Origin: Streptomyces malachitofuscus
GTDB lineage: Bacteria > Actinomycetota > Actinomycetes > Streptomycetales > Streptomycetaceae
Direction: 5' to 3'
NCBI RefSeq assembly: GCF_014650055.1
Contig: NZ_BMUF01000008.1
Span: 338,564 to 402,563 of the forward strand
Length of the DNA: 64,000 nucleotides
Both the position numbers and the translations under genes were made by a program. Numbering within the stretch: the stretch's first letter is position 1; every line of letters begins with the position of its first letter. The notes beneath the pieces are model-generated. The model had not been told where the DNA came from, made no database searches, and saw only the letters and a list, made by a program, of their open reading frames with translations. Of the stretch, positions 1-10,700 are shown piece after piece.

Positions 1-947
1 TGCTGCGCAGGGAGGCGGAGCCGGTGCCGTGCCTGCTGGAGCTGGCCCTGCTGCACCCGGACCCGGACGACATGGACTGGCTCGTGCCGACGGCCCCGCA
101 GGAGGTCATGACCCGGCTGCTGCGCGGGATGTACGACGAGGTGAGCGCGAGCCAGCGCCGGGTCGGGTCCGCCGTGGAGGCGTTCGAGTGGTACGCCGGA
201 CTGGGCCGTCAGGTGCCCGCGGCGCCGTCGGCGGCGGAGGGTCCGGCGATCCGGGTGCTGGACGGGCTCGCGCGGATCCAGGCCGCCATGGACGAGGCGA
301 CACAGGCGTGCACGAGCGAGGTGCTCACCGTCCAGCCCGGCGGCATCCGGCGGGAGGCGGAGCTGTCGGAGGGTCTGCACCGGGCGATGGCGCTGCGCGG
401 GCGGGGCGTGCGGATGCGGGACCTGTACACCCATGTCGCCCGGCACGGGCACGGGCTGCTCTCGTACCTGGAGCTGATGGGTGACGCGGTGGAGGCGCGC
501 ACGCTGGACGAGGTGATCGAGCGGCTGATCCTCTTCGACCGCACGGTCGCCTTCATCCCCGCGAACTCCGAGCGCACCATGGCGCTGGAGCTGCGCCACC
601 CGGCGCTGGTGGAGTACCTCGGCACGGTCTTCGAGCGGTTGTGGCGGCTCGCCATCCCGCTGACCGCCCCGCTGCCCGACACCGGTATCGAGGGCATCTC
701 GCACCGGGAGCAGTCCATCGCGGCGCTGCTCGCGGAGGGCCACCAGGACGCGGTGATCGCGGAGCGGCTGGGCATCAGCGTGCGGACGTGCCGGGCCCAC
801 ATCGCCCGCCTGTCGGAGACGCTGGGGGCGGCGAGCCGTACGCAGCTGGGGGTGCGGATCGCACAGGCCGGCCTGGACGGGTCCCGGGGCCCGGCCCCGG
901 ACCCGGCGGTCACTCTGGCCGGTCGAGAATCCCGGACTGCCCGATGA
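1..947 (+). CDS. LuxR-type HTH regulator, 5' end cut by window edge
   Basis: The frame is already open at the first bases, and residues before the first possible start (GTG at 24) still align with the two paralogues that follow (the CLLELALLHPDPDD block corresponds to CLMEFALLHPDPDD in the protein at 1929-2873). The true start therefore lies outside the window. The middle of the protein, with RVRMRDLYTH and a later TLDEVIERLILFDRTVAFIP block, resembles the PLD-like effector domain of TrmB-type regulators. The C-terminus is a LuxR/NarL-type helix-turn-helix with an EGHQDAVIAERLGISVRTCR core. It is a likely DNA-binding regulator that senses an unknown ligand. Its 3' end overlaps the convergent paralogue by 38 bp. 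Family assignment is by motif only. Confidence 0.85.
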   Translation, partial: LRREAEPVPCLLELALLHPDPDDMDWLVPTAPQEVMTRLLRGMYDEVSASQRRVGSAVEAFEWYAGLGRQVPAAPSAAEGPAIRVLDGLARIQAAMDEATQACTSEVLTVQPGGIRREAELSEGLHRAMALRGRGVRMRDLYTHVARHGHGLLSYLELMGDAVEARTLDEVIERLILFDRTVAFIPANSERTMALELRHPALVEYLGTVFERLWRLAIPLTAPLPDTGIEGISHREQSIAALLAEGHQDAVIAERLGISVRTCRAHIARLSETLGAASRTQLGVRIAQAGLDGSRGPAPDPAVTLAGRESRTAR

Positions 948-1905
948 GATAGCCGAGCTGGGCCCGGCTCTGGCTGCCCAGCGTCGCGGCGAGTTTGGCG
1001 ATGTGGACGCGGGCGGTGCGGATGTTCATGCCGAGACGGTCGGCGATGACGGCGTCCGTGTGGCCTTCGACGAGGAAGCGGGCGATCGCTCGTTGGCGGG
1101 CGGTGATGCCGTTGAAAGACGGCGGCTGGACGGCCTGCGGGTGCATGGGGGTGGCCAGCCGCCAGAAGCGGTCGAACATGTTGACCAGATAGGTGATGAC
1201 GGCCGGATGCCGGATCTCCAGCGCGATCCCGCGGTGTGCCTCTCCGTCACCGGGGATGAAAGCGACCGTTCCGTCGACGATGATGAGGCGGCCGACGACC
1301 TCGTCCAGGGTGCGTGCCTGAGCGTCGCCCTTCAATCGCTCGTAGCGGGCGACGACCAGGGGTATGTGCCGCTGCGTGTGCGGGTAGAGCACGCGGATTC
1401 TGCCTCCGCGGTCGAGGAACTGCTGGTCGCGGACCATGGCCGCGGCCTGGGCCGTTCTCGCGCCCTCGGACGTCTGGTAATTGCTGTGCGGCTGGATGCA
1501 GAGGAGCTCCCTTGTCCCTTCCGCCAGTGCCTCTGCGATGGCGCCGTTGATCCGGTCCTTGCCGCTGAGCACACTGAGCGCAGGGGTTCCCGTCTCCTCC
1601 GCGGACGGCTCGCCGACTCGCATGAGCTGCTGGAAGACCTCAGTCAGCCGTTCCTCGCGCCGCCGCTGGGCGGAGATGCGGTCTCCCGACAGTCGCAGCA
1701 GTCGGTGCAGGGCGACCGTCGGCGGGACGGGTACCAACCGGCCGGGGTCGTTGAGGGAGGGCCTGAGCAGTCCGGTGTCGACCGGGCACGGTGTCTCGCC
1801 CGCCTCCTCTGCGGGCAGCCCACCGTCACGCAGTGCCCGGGCGTACAACTCGACGCCCGCGTCGCACAGCTCCTCCGCCTGGTGATCGTGCGTACATCCA
1901 GTCAC
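910..1905 (-). CDS. LuxR-type HTH regulator, second paralogue (331 aa)
   Basis: This paralogue has an N-terminal alpha-helical region, a TrmB/PLD-like middle domain (RIRVLYPHTQRH, then TLDEVVGRLIIVDGTVAFIP) and a C-terminal LuxR HTH (GHTDAVIADRLGMNIRTARV). I chose the GTG at 1905 because the conserved N-terminal ELC block begins a few residues later and AGGAGG lies upstream of it. The open frame continues to 2520, but that extension is Pro/Arg-rich and antisense to the next gene. An alternative GTG nine codons upstream is possible. It lies 23 bp downstream of the third paralogue on the same strand and is probably co-transcribed with it. It overlaps the 3' end of the first paralogue by 38 bp. 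Target and ligand are unknown. Confidence 0.85.
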   Translation of the reverse strand: MTGCTHDHQAEELCDAGVELYARALRDGGLPAEEAGETPCPVDTGLLRPSLNDPGRLVPVPPTVALHRLLRLSGDRISAQRRREERLTEVFQQLMRVGEPSAEETGTPALSVLSGKDRINGAIAEALAEGTRELLCIQPHSNYQTSEGARTAQAAAMVRDQQFLDRGGRIRVLYPHTQRHIPLVVARYERLKGDAQARTLDEVVGRLIIVDGTVAFIPGDGEAHRGIALEIRHPAVITYLVNMFDRFWRLATPMHPQAVQPPSFNGITARQRAIARFLVEGHTDAVIADRLGMNIRTARVHIAKLAATLGSQSRAQLGYLIGQSGILDRPE

Positions 1906-1928
1906 GCGGGGTGCGTACCTCCTCGACT

Positions 1929-2873
1929 TCACTGGTCCTGATTGAGGATCCCTGATTGGGCGATCAGATAGCCCAGTTGGGCGCGGCTGCCGCTGCCGAG
2001 GGCGGAGGCAAGCTTCGCTATGTGGGCGCGGCAGGTGCGGACGTTCATCCCCAGACGGCGGGCGATGGCCTCGTCGACATGTCCTTCCACGAGGAGCTTG
2101 GCGATCGAGTGCTGGATGTCCGTGAGGCCGTCCGCGGCGGTTTCGTAGGGAGCGCCCGCGCTCAGCGGGACCGCCCGGCCCCACATGAACTCGAACACCT
2201 TGATCAGGTACCTGACCAGACCGGGATGGCGGAGCTCCAGGGCGACCTGCCGGTCGTCCCGCGTCGGGATGAAAGCGACTGTCTCGTCGCAGATGATGAG
2301 GCGCTCGACCAGCTCGTCGATGGTGCGGTACTCCGCTTTGCCGTCGGTGAACTGTTCCACCCACGCGATGCGTTCCGGACTGTACCTGGCCGTGTGCTGG
2401 TAAAGGGTTCTGATCCGTACGCCGCGTTCGATCAGGGGTTTGTCGCGTTCCAGCGCCTCGATGAGTCGGCGCTCCGGGTGGCGGTGGCTCGGCTGGACGG
2501 CGAGCACCTCGTGCCGGCACTGGGCCGTCGCCAGATCGAGCGCCTCATTTATACGGTCCAGCCCCTCCAGTACGGTGATCGAGTGGATGGACTCGGGTAC
2601 GGGGGCACTGATTCCCATGAACGGCTCGAGGGCGGCCGCCAACTCGATCGACTGCCGCCTGCGCTCGGTGATCTCGCGCTCTATGGGGTCGAGTCGCTGG
2701 GCCAGCACGACCGACGGAGGAACTGGGCGCAGCCAGTTGGCGTCATCGGGGTCGGGATGGAGCAGGGCGAACTCCATCAGACAGGGAGCGATTTCCACGT
2801 CTGCCCGGGCGATACGTCCCGTGCGGAGCGCGTTCGCGTAGAGACGACTTCCTTCCACGCACAGCTCCGTCAT
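1929..2873 (-). CDS. LuxR-type HTH regulator, third paralogue (314 aa)
   Basis: It has the same architecture as the two preceding regulators: an ELCVEGSRLY N-terminus, a PLD/TrmB-like sensor block (RIRTLYQHTARYSPER, then TIDELVERLIICDETVAFIP) and a LuxR HTH (GHVDEAIARRLGMNVRTCRA). The frame extends to an ATG at 2939. I prefer the ATG at 2873 because similarity to the paralogues begins there and a 16-bp AT-rich palindrome (2900-2915), which looks like an operator, would otherwise be coding. No strong ribosome site precedes 2873, so the start is uncertain. It is divergent from the small peptide gene at 3026 across about 150 bp, the usual layout for a regulator controlling a neighbouring unit and itself. 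Confidence 0.85.
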   Translation of the reverse strand: MTELCVEGSRLYANALRTGRIARADVEIAPCLMEFALLHPDPDDANWLRPVPPSVVLAQRLDPIEREITERRRQSIELAAALEPFMGISAPVPESIHSITVLEGLDRINEALDLATAQCRHEVLAVQPSHRHPERRLIEALERDKPLIERGVRIRTLYQHTARYSPERIAWVEQFTDGKAEYRTIDELVERLIICDETVAFIPTRDDRQVALELRHPGLVRYLIKVFEFMWGRAVPLSAGAPYETAADGLTDIQHSIAKLLVEGHVDEAIARRLGMNVRTCRAHIAKLASALGSGSRAQLGYLIAQSGILNQDQ

Positions 2874-2899
2874 GGCGTGGGGATGCGTCGCTTTAGTCT

Positions 2900-2915
2900 G
2901 ATTTGATGTCAAATC
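2900..2915. promoter_or_regulatory. AT-rich palindrome between divergent regulator and peptide gene
   Basis: GATTTGA and TCAAATC form perfect 7-bp arms around a 2-nt spacer in DNA that is otherwise about 70% GC. It sits in the divergent region between the third LuxR-type regulator and the peptide/Rieske-like unit. It is a good candidate operator for one of the three regulators, but binding is inferred, not shown. Confidence 0.45.
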
Positions 2916-3025
2916 TCCACCCCCCAGGGTCCTGAACATGCAGGAACATGATGCACCGATCGTGTGGCCATGACGTGCCCGAATGAGCCATCGTCTTACT
3001 TGACGGGGGAAGAGGGGACCTTCAA

Positions 3026-3232
3026 GTGAGGACGAAGCCGACTATGCGTAAGAGAATGCTTCGCTCGGTGCTTGCTGCCGCCTTCTCCACCGTTGTGGCC
3101 TTCGGTGCGCTGAGTGGCCTCTCCGACGTGGAGAACGACGTCCAGCAGGACACCGCGTGGTCGAGTGGGGCCGTGGACACGGCTGCCGACGATGACGCCG
3201 TTCTTCTCCCGGCAGACACCGCTTGGAGCTGA
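3026..3232 (+). CDS. Small exported-peptide-like protein with duplicated DTAWS motif (68 aa)
   Basis: The GTG start is preceded by GAGGGG at about 8 nt; an internal ATG at 3044 is possible. The N-terminus is basic (RKRMLR, 8-13), followed by a hydrophobic stretch (about 14-32), as in a signal peptide or a single membrane anchor. The rest is acidic and contains DTAWS at 42-46 and again as the last five residues (64-68), with a partial DTA at 51-53. I do not recognise the family. The stop codon lies 1 bp before the GTG of the next gene, so the two are translationally coupled. With three LuxR-type regulators next door, it could be the precursor of a signalling peptide; this is inference only. 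It is not a lanthipeptide precursor, because it has no cysteine. Confidence 0.7.
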   Translation: MRTKPTMRKRMLRSVLAAAFSTVVAFGALSGLSDVENDVQQDTAWSSGAVDTAADDDAVLLPADTAWS

Positions 3233-3233
3233 C

Positions 3234-3569
3234 GTGACCACCCCACCCGATGACCGCTCGTTCCGCCGTGAAATGGCAACCGCGTACCGATCCGGATGGC
3301 ACTTCATCGACCTGGTCACCGCCATCCCCCACAGCGGTGACTCGTTGATGGTGACCGTGTTCGGCGAGCCGGTCGTCGTCACGCGGGACGAGGACGGGGA
3401 CGTACGGGCGTACCGGTGTCTGCGGCGGCCCAGGGGCGCGCCCAAGCCCGTGCGGTGTGCCATCCGGTACGGAATGATCTTTGTGAACCTGGACCAGCGG
3501 GACCATCGGCAGGTGGAGTCCGACTCCCCCGCCCCCCGGACCATCTCGGCCACCCCCCGCAGTGCCTGA
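3234..3569 (+). CDS. Degenerate Rieske-like small protein (111 aa)
   Basis: GGAG lies 5 nt before the GTG, which starts 1 bp after the peptide gene stops. Residues 20-60 resemble the N-terminal part of a Rieske domain of ring-hydroxylating oxygenases (a GWHFIDLVTAIPHSGD opening, GEPVVVTRDEDGDVRAY). YGMIFVNLD (79-87) matches the stretch that normally follows the second cluster-binding motif. The two cluster motifs are damaged: C62-L-R where C-X-H is expected, and C75-A-I-R where C-X2-H is expected, with a shortened loop of 12 residues between the cysteines. A normal [2Fe-2S] cluster is therefore unlikely. No catalytic domain follows. It may be a decayed oxygenase fragment or a repurposed small protein; coupling to the peptide gene favours a role in the same unit. 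Confidence 0.75.
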   Translation: MTTPPDDRSFRREMATAYRSGWHFIDLVTAIPHSGDSLMVTVFGEPVVVTRDEDGDVRAYRCLRRPRGAPKPVRCAIRYGMIFVNLDQRDHRQVESDSPAPRTISATPRSA

Positions 3570-3612
3570 CGCGATTCCCCCGTCGTAACAGATCGCGCAG
3601 GTGCTTCCCCCC

Positions 3613-3659
3613 GCAGCGGCGTCACCGTGACCTGAACACGGTGACGCCGCTGCAGTTTT
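3613..3659 (+). terminator. Strong intrinsic terminator
   Basis: Perfect 17-bp stem (3613-3629 with 3637-3653), a 7-nt loop, then AGTTTTG. It ends the peptide/Rieske-like unit, and may also insulate the PPOX gene that converges on it from the right. Confidence 0.9.
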
Positions 3660-3738
3660 GTGGGACATTTCCGGCTGTCGGCCCGATCGGGCGATGGCCG
3701 GAAGCCGTCGCCCGGCGGCGCGAACGGCGCCGCCCGCC

Positions 3739-4155
3739 TCATCCGCGTCCCATCGCCCGTGTGAGCGCGATCTCGATGACCACCCGGGACGGGTTCGGCG
3801 ACGGCGTCCGTCCGTAGCGTTCCGCGTAGCGCCGCTCGGCCTCCGCCACGTGCTCCCGCTCCGTGCGGACCACCGCGCGTCCCTCCAGCGTGGCCCACCG
3901 CCGCCCGTCCACCTGGCAGGCCGCGACGGCCGCGCCCTCCGCCCCCGCCGCCAGCACATGGCGCACCTTCGCGCTCGCCTTGTTGGCGATCACCCGAGCA
4001 AGCCGTGCCCCGGGGTCGTATGTCACTCCGACGGGTACCAGGTGCGGGGTGCCGTCCGGTCGGAGGGTGGTCAGCGTGCACAGGTGCTTTTCGCGCCAGA
4101 AGCTGAGGAACGACGCGTCCGGATCGCCCGGATCTACCGAGTACGTGGTGGCCAT
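3739..4155 (-). CDS. PPOX-class (F420/FMN-dependent) oxidoreductase-like protein
   Basis: This 138-aa single-domain protein has the split-barrel pattern of the pyridoxamine-5'-phosphate oxidase superfamily: an early CTLTTLRPDGTPHLVPVG strand pair, then a VIANKASAKVRHV segment typical of the Rv1155-like F420-binding subgroup, and a WATLEGRAVV strand. Actinobacterial relatives bind F420 or FMN and reduce small molecules; the substrate cannot be told here. The ATG at 4155 is preceded at 7 nt by TAAGTT (4163-4168, minus strand) and no Shine-Dalgarno sequence, so it may be translated from a leaderless mRNA. It is divergent from clpB. Confidence 0.85.
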   Translation of the reverse strand: MATTYSVDPGDPDASFLSFWREKHLCTLTTLRPDGTPHLVPVGVTYDPGARLARVIANKASAKVRHVLAAGAEGAAVAACQVDGRRWATLEGRAVVRTEREHVAEAERRYAERYGRTPSPNPSRVVIEIALTRAMGRG

Positions 4156-4193
4156 GGACCGGAACTTAGCCCCGCCGGCCTCCCGGGCACTAC

Positions 4194-4214
4194 CTTGAGT
4201 GGAATAGACTCAAG
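4194..4214. promoter_or_regulatory. HAIR element (HspR operator) of clpB
   Basis: CTTGAGT-N7-ACTCAAG is a perfect match to the HspR-associated inverted repeat known from Streptomyces dnaK, clpB and lon promoters. It lies about 90 bp before clpB; the TTGAGT of the left arm could double as a -35 box. HspR (with DnaK) would repress clpB until heat shock. The divergent PPOX promoter is within 40 bp and might also be affected. Confidence 0.9.
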
Positions 4215-4304
4215 TTTGTGTACGCTGTTCGAGGCAGCCTGACCGAGTCAGCCACGAAGACCGCTGAGGGTCACTGAAGGGTCATCGAGAAGGAGAACGG
4301 ACAC

Positions 4305-6902
<2,598 letters not shown>

Positions 6903-7078
6903 GCGACGATTCCGTTTCCCGGGCCCGATGTCCCTCCGGGGCGTTGGGCCCGGGCCGCACCGGGTACTTCGGGATTGACCGGATCGAGTCAGCCCTCGGC
7001 TGACAGGCCCGTCGGGGCTTGCCACCCCCCTCCCCGCATGGGGGAGGATGGCGGGATCCGTACGAAGGGAAAATCACG

Positions 7079-7609
7079 GTGACCATCGACCCGTCCTCGA
7101 TTCCGAATTTCGGGGGCCAGCAGCCCGAGCCGCAGCCCCAAGGACCGGCGGGCCCCGTCGTCCCGGATCAGGACCTCGTGAAGCAGCTCCTCGACCAGAT
7201 GGAGCTCAAGTACGTCGTTGACGAAGAGGGTGACCTCGCGGCGCCGTGGGAGCAGTTCCGCACCTACTTCATGTTCCGCGGGGAGGGCGACCAGCAGATC
7301 TTCTCCGTCCGGACGTTCTACGACCGGCCGCACAAGATCGACGAGAAGCCGCAGCTGCTCGAGTCGATCGACGACTGGAACCGGCGCACCCTGTGGCCGA
7401 AGGTGTACACCCACACCCATGACGACGGCACGGTCCGTCTCATCGGTGAGGCGCAGATGCTGATCGGCATGGGCGTGAGCCTGGAGCACTTCGTCTCGTC
7501 GACGGTGAGCTGGGTGCGCGCCGCGATCGAGTTCGACAAGTGGCTCGTCGAGCAGCTCGGCCTGGAGCAGGAGATCAACGAGGCGGACAAGCCCGAAGAC
7601 GACGAGTAG
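7079..7609 (+). CDS. YbjN-domain protein (176 aa)
   Basis: The region from about residue 40 on (DLVKQLLDQMELKYVVDEE, FRTYFMFRGEGDQ, IDDWNRRTLWPKVY, then GVSLEHFVSSTVSWVRAAIE) matches YbjN-like proteins, which have a fold resembling type III secretion chaperones and no known enzymatic activity. The open frame begins at 7019, but the GTG at 7079 has AAGGGA at 8 nt and gives the expected N-terminus, so I use it. It lies 176 bp downstream of clpB on the same strand and is convergent with the CHAT/Clp-N operon, separated by a shared hairpin. The molecular role is unknown. Confidence 0.85.
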   Translation: MTIDPSSIPNFGGQQPEPQPQGPAGPVVPDQDLVKQLLDQMELKYVVDEEGDLAAPWEQFRTYFMFRGEGDQQIFSVRTFYDRPHKIDEKPQLLESIDDWNRRTLWPKVYTHTHDDGTVRLIGEAQMLIGMGVSLEHFVSSTVSWVRAAIEFDKWLVEQLGLEQEINEADKPEDDE

Positions 7610-7665
7610 ACCCTCCCGAGGCACGGCGCTCCGGCGGTACGACGACGTGCACGCCGTGCGCGGGA

Positions 7666-7718
7666 AGAGCCCGGCCCCGGGCAGCGACCCCTGCGGTCGG
7701 CTGCCGGGGCCGGGCTCT
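7666..7718. terminator. Bidirectional terminator hairpin
   Basis: AGAGCCCGG...CCGGGCTCT forms a stem of about 19 bp with one bulged base (arms 7666-7685 and 7700-7718) between the convergent YbjN gene and the 3' end of the large minus-strand operon. A T run on either side is weak, as often in Streptomyces. Confidence 0.75.
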
Positions 7719-7729
7719 CTCGGTCGGGG

Positions 7730-10700
7730 TCACGGCCGGTCCGGTGTCCCGGTATCCGGTACGTCCGTATCCAGTACGTCCGTCAGATCCGCGCAGAGGG
7801 CGGCGCTGGACGGGATCGTGCGTGCCAGTTCGTTCAGGTCCTCCCGCAGGTCGGCCACCGCCCAGGAGTGGCGGATGCCCGCCACCGCGGTCCTCAGCCA
7901 TCGTCGGGACTGGCGCGCCGCGCCCAGGGCGGCGAAGTAGACCGTCAGGTTCCCCGCCAGCCGGCCCGCGTCGGGGTCGCGACGAGCGGCCGCGCGCCAC
8001 CGCTCGGTCTCCCGCCTGATCGCTTCGCCCAGGTGCAGCCTGCCGTGCCGTACCGCTCCCGTCATGTGCAGAGAGAGCGCGTACTGATATCTGAACCAGG
8101 GGAAATCGGGGGCCTCGGCGTACCCGGTGCGGGCGACGCGTACGGACTCCTCCGCCCGGCCGGTCGCACGCAGTGCGGCCGCGAGGTCCAGCAGGACATC
8201 GGCCGGAGGCTCCGGGTAGGGGAAGTTCCGCGTCGCGTCGTCGAGGACGGAGAGCGCTTCCGTGAACGCGCCCGTGCGAACCAGCGCCTGACCCCGGCGG
8301 TGTCGGGGAGCGGGGTACCGCGGAGCAAGTTCCGAGGCCCGGTCGAAGTCCGCGAGTGCCTCCTCGAAGCGCCGCAGGTCCAGGAACAACTCGCCCCGGC
8401 GCAGCACCGGGCGGGGGTCGTCCGGGGCCAGAAGAACGGCGGCGGTCAGGTCGGCGACGCCCAGATCGTCCGCGTCCAGCTTCAGGAGCAGGCCCGCCCG
8501 CCGGATATGGACCTCCATCCGGTTCCGCGGGGACAGACCGGGGATCCACAGGGTGCGGGTGGCGAGGTCCAGCGCCTGCGCGGGAGCGCCCAGGTCCGCC
8601 AGCGCGTCCATCGCGAAGAGCGCCGTTTCGGGCAGGGCCGCGGCCTCGGCCGGCCCGCCGTCGGCCGCGGCGGTCAGCCGGTGCCCCGCCGCCTCCAGCA
8701 CCGGCGCGACGGCGGCCTGCGCGTGTGTGGTGCGAACGGCGCACTGGGCGTGCTGGAGCAGAGCCTGGCCCCGCAGGCTGTCCGCCGACTCGTCCTCGTG
8801 AGCGTGCAGCACCCGCGCGGCCTCCGCGAAGTGGGGAGCCGCCTCGGCGTACCGGTCCAGCCGGCTGAGGCAGGTCCCCGCCTCCATCAGGAAACCGGCG
8901 TACGCGAGCAGTCCCGCGGGGCCGGGTGTGCGGGTACGCAGCGCGCGGGCCCGGGCCACCGCCTGGCGCAGGGTCGCCTCCAGAACCGGACCGGCGCCCA
9001 GCTGATGCGCGGTCGTGGCGACCGCCGTGACCAGGAGCGGCTCGTACGTGCGGTAGTCGGCCAGGGCGAGGAAGCGCAGCATCTCGGTGCGCCTGCGCAG
9101 AGCCCGTCGCAGACCCGTCACGTCCGCGCGGCTCGCGGCCCGCGTGCTCTCCTTCTCCAGCTCATCAAGGGTCCATCGCAGGAAGCGCTCGAAGCCGGGG
9201 GCGAGCAGCGGAGGCGTCTCGGCGGGGGCGGGTTCCGCGGGGCGGGACGGCCGGGGACCGACCGCCGCGAGCGCGTGCCGCAGGTCGTCCTCGTCGCACA
9301 CCGGACGCTTCGCTGCCTCCGCCCGGGCCCGTGCTGCCGCGAGCACACAGGCGCTCAGCGGTGTCAGCGGCAGGGGTGTCGGCGGGGGCGGGACGGGGTC
9401 CGTCTCCAAGGCGGCCGACAGATGCTCCGGGGCGACGTACGGAAAGCCCTCGGCCTGGGCGGCCGCCGAGGCCGTGCTCAGCGCGCCCGCCACGGCAGCG
9501 TCCCAGGCGGGGAGGTTCTCCTCCGTGTCCGGAGCGGGGCTCGTGTTCGCCACCGCCCACGCCAGATCGTCGAGGCAGGCACCCGGGTGTCCGAGCCGGT
9601 GCGCCCGCGACACCGCCACGGCGAGTGCGCGCCGGCCGGTGGGGGTCAGCCGTACCGCCTCCACGCCGGCAGCCTCGGAGGGAGGCGAGGTGAAGCCGGC
9701 CGTGCCGACGGCCGCGGCCAGCTCCGGCACCCCGAGCAGTCCAGCCGGGCCGCCGTGGTGGGCGGCGTACGCCGCCTCGACGAGCACGGCACGGGCCCGC
9801 GCGGTGAACGGACGCGGGTCGGGCAGCCCCGGGATCCACCGCGGGGGTGGTCCGACGGCCTCGGCGTGATCGGCGTAGAGCCAGTGGTCCGCCCTGGCCA
9901 GGGCCTCTCGCGGCTCTGCGCCCAGGGCGGTGAGCAGGGACACGGCCGTCCCTGTCTCCTGCCGGAGCAGAGCGGCGAGGATGTGCAGCGGACGGGCGGC
10001 CTCCGCGCGGCGCCGGCGGGCCCGCCCGTGCCGCGCGGCTTCTGCTCCCGCATCCTCCAGCACCTCGCGGGCCGACCCGGCCAGAGTGGCGACGGTGAGG
10101 CCGTGCGGGTAGGGGGCCAGCAGAGCGGAGGTCGCCTGGCGGAGCGCACTCCGGCCGACACCGAACGGTTCCAGCAGTGCGGCACACAGCGGGTCGTCGA
10201 GGACCGCCATCAGCAGATGCTCGGTGCCGACCCGGCTGTGTCCCAGCAGATGCGCTTCGGCAACCGCCATCAGGAGCGTCCAGGAGCGGCCGCCGGTCAG
10301 GGCTTCCGCCCCGGCCAGCCACTCCGGCGCCCCGAAGCGGCCCGGCGGCCCCGCTGCGGTCGCGGGTAGGCCGGACGCCGTCCGCCCGGCGGATCCGGCG
10401 GGCTCGGCGGAGCGGGGGCCCGGGGGCTTCGTGGATGTCTCCTGCCGGGCGGCCTTCGCCAGGGCGGTGGCGATGCGTTCTGCGGTGGATGGGTCGTGGG
10501 GGTTGGCGGGGGGAGGGGAGGGGATGCCGGGTGAATCCGTCGGTGTGTCGTGGCGGGTGGTTCTCGCCAGGGCGGTGGCGATGCGTTCTGCGGTGGCCGG
10601 TGTGCGGGGTTCCGGGATGCCGGCATCCGGTGCACCCGCTGGGGTTTCCCGCCGGGTGACCCCCGCCGGAGCCGTGCCGACGCATTCCGCTGCGGACGGG

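Noticed and set aside
1906..2520. Extension of the second regulator upstream of 1905
   Set aside because: Pro/Arg-rich, antisense-like, overlaps the third regulator, not conserved with the paralogues.
7868..10369. 833-codon open frame on the plus strand inside the 1493-aa gene
   Set aside because: Arg/Gly/Gln-rich, no domain; the minus strand has TPR and Clp-N motifs and proper codon bias.
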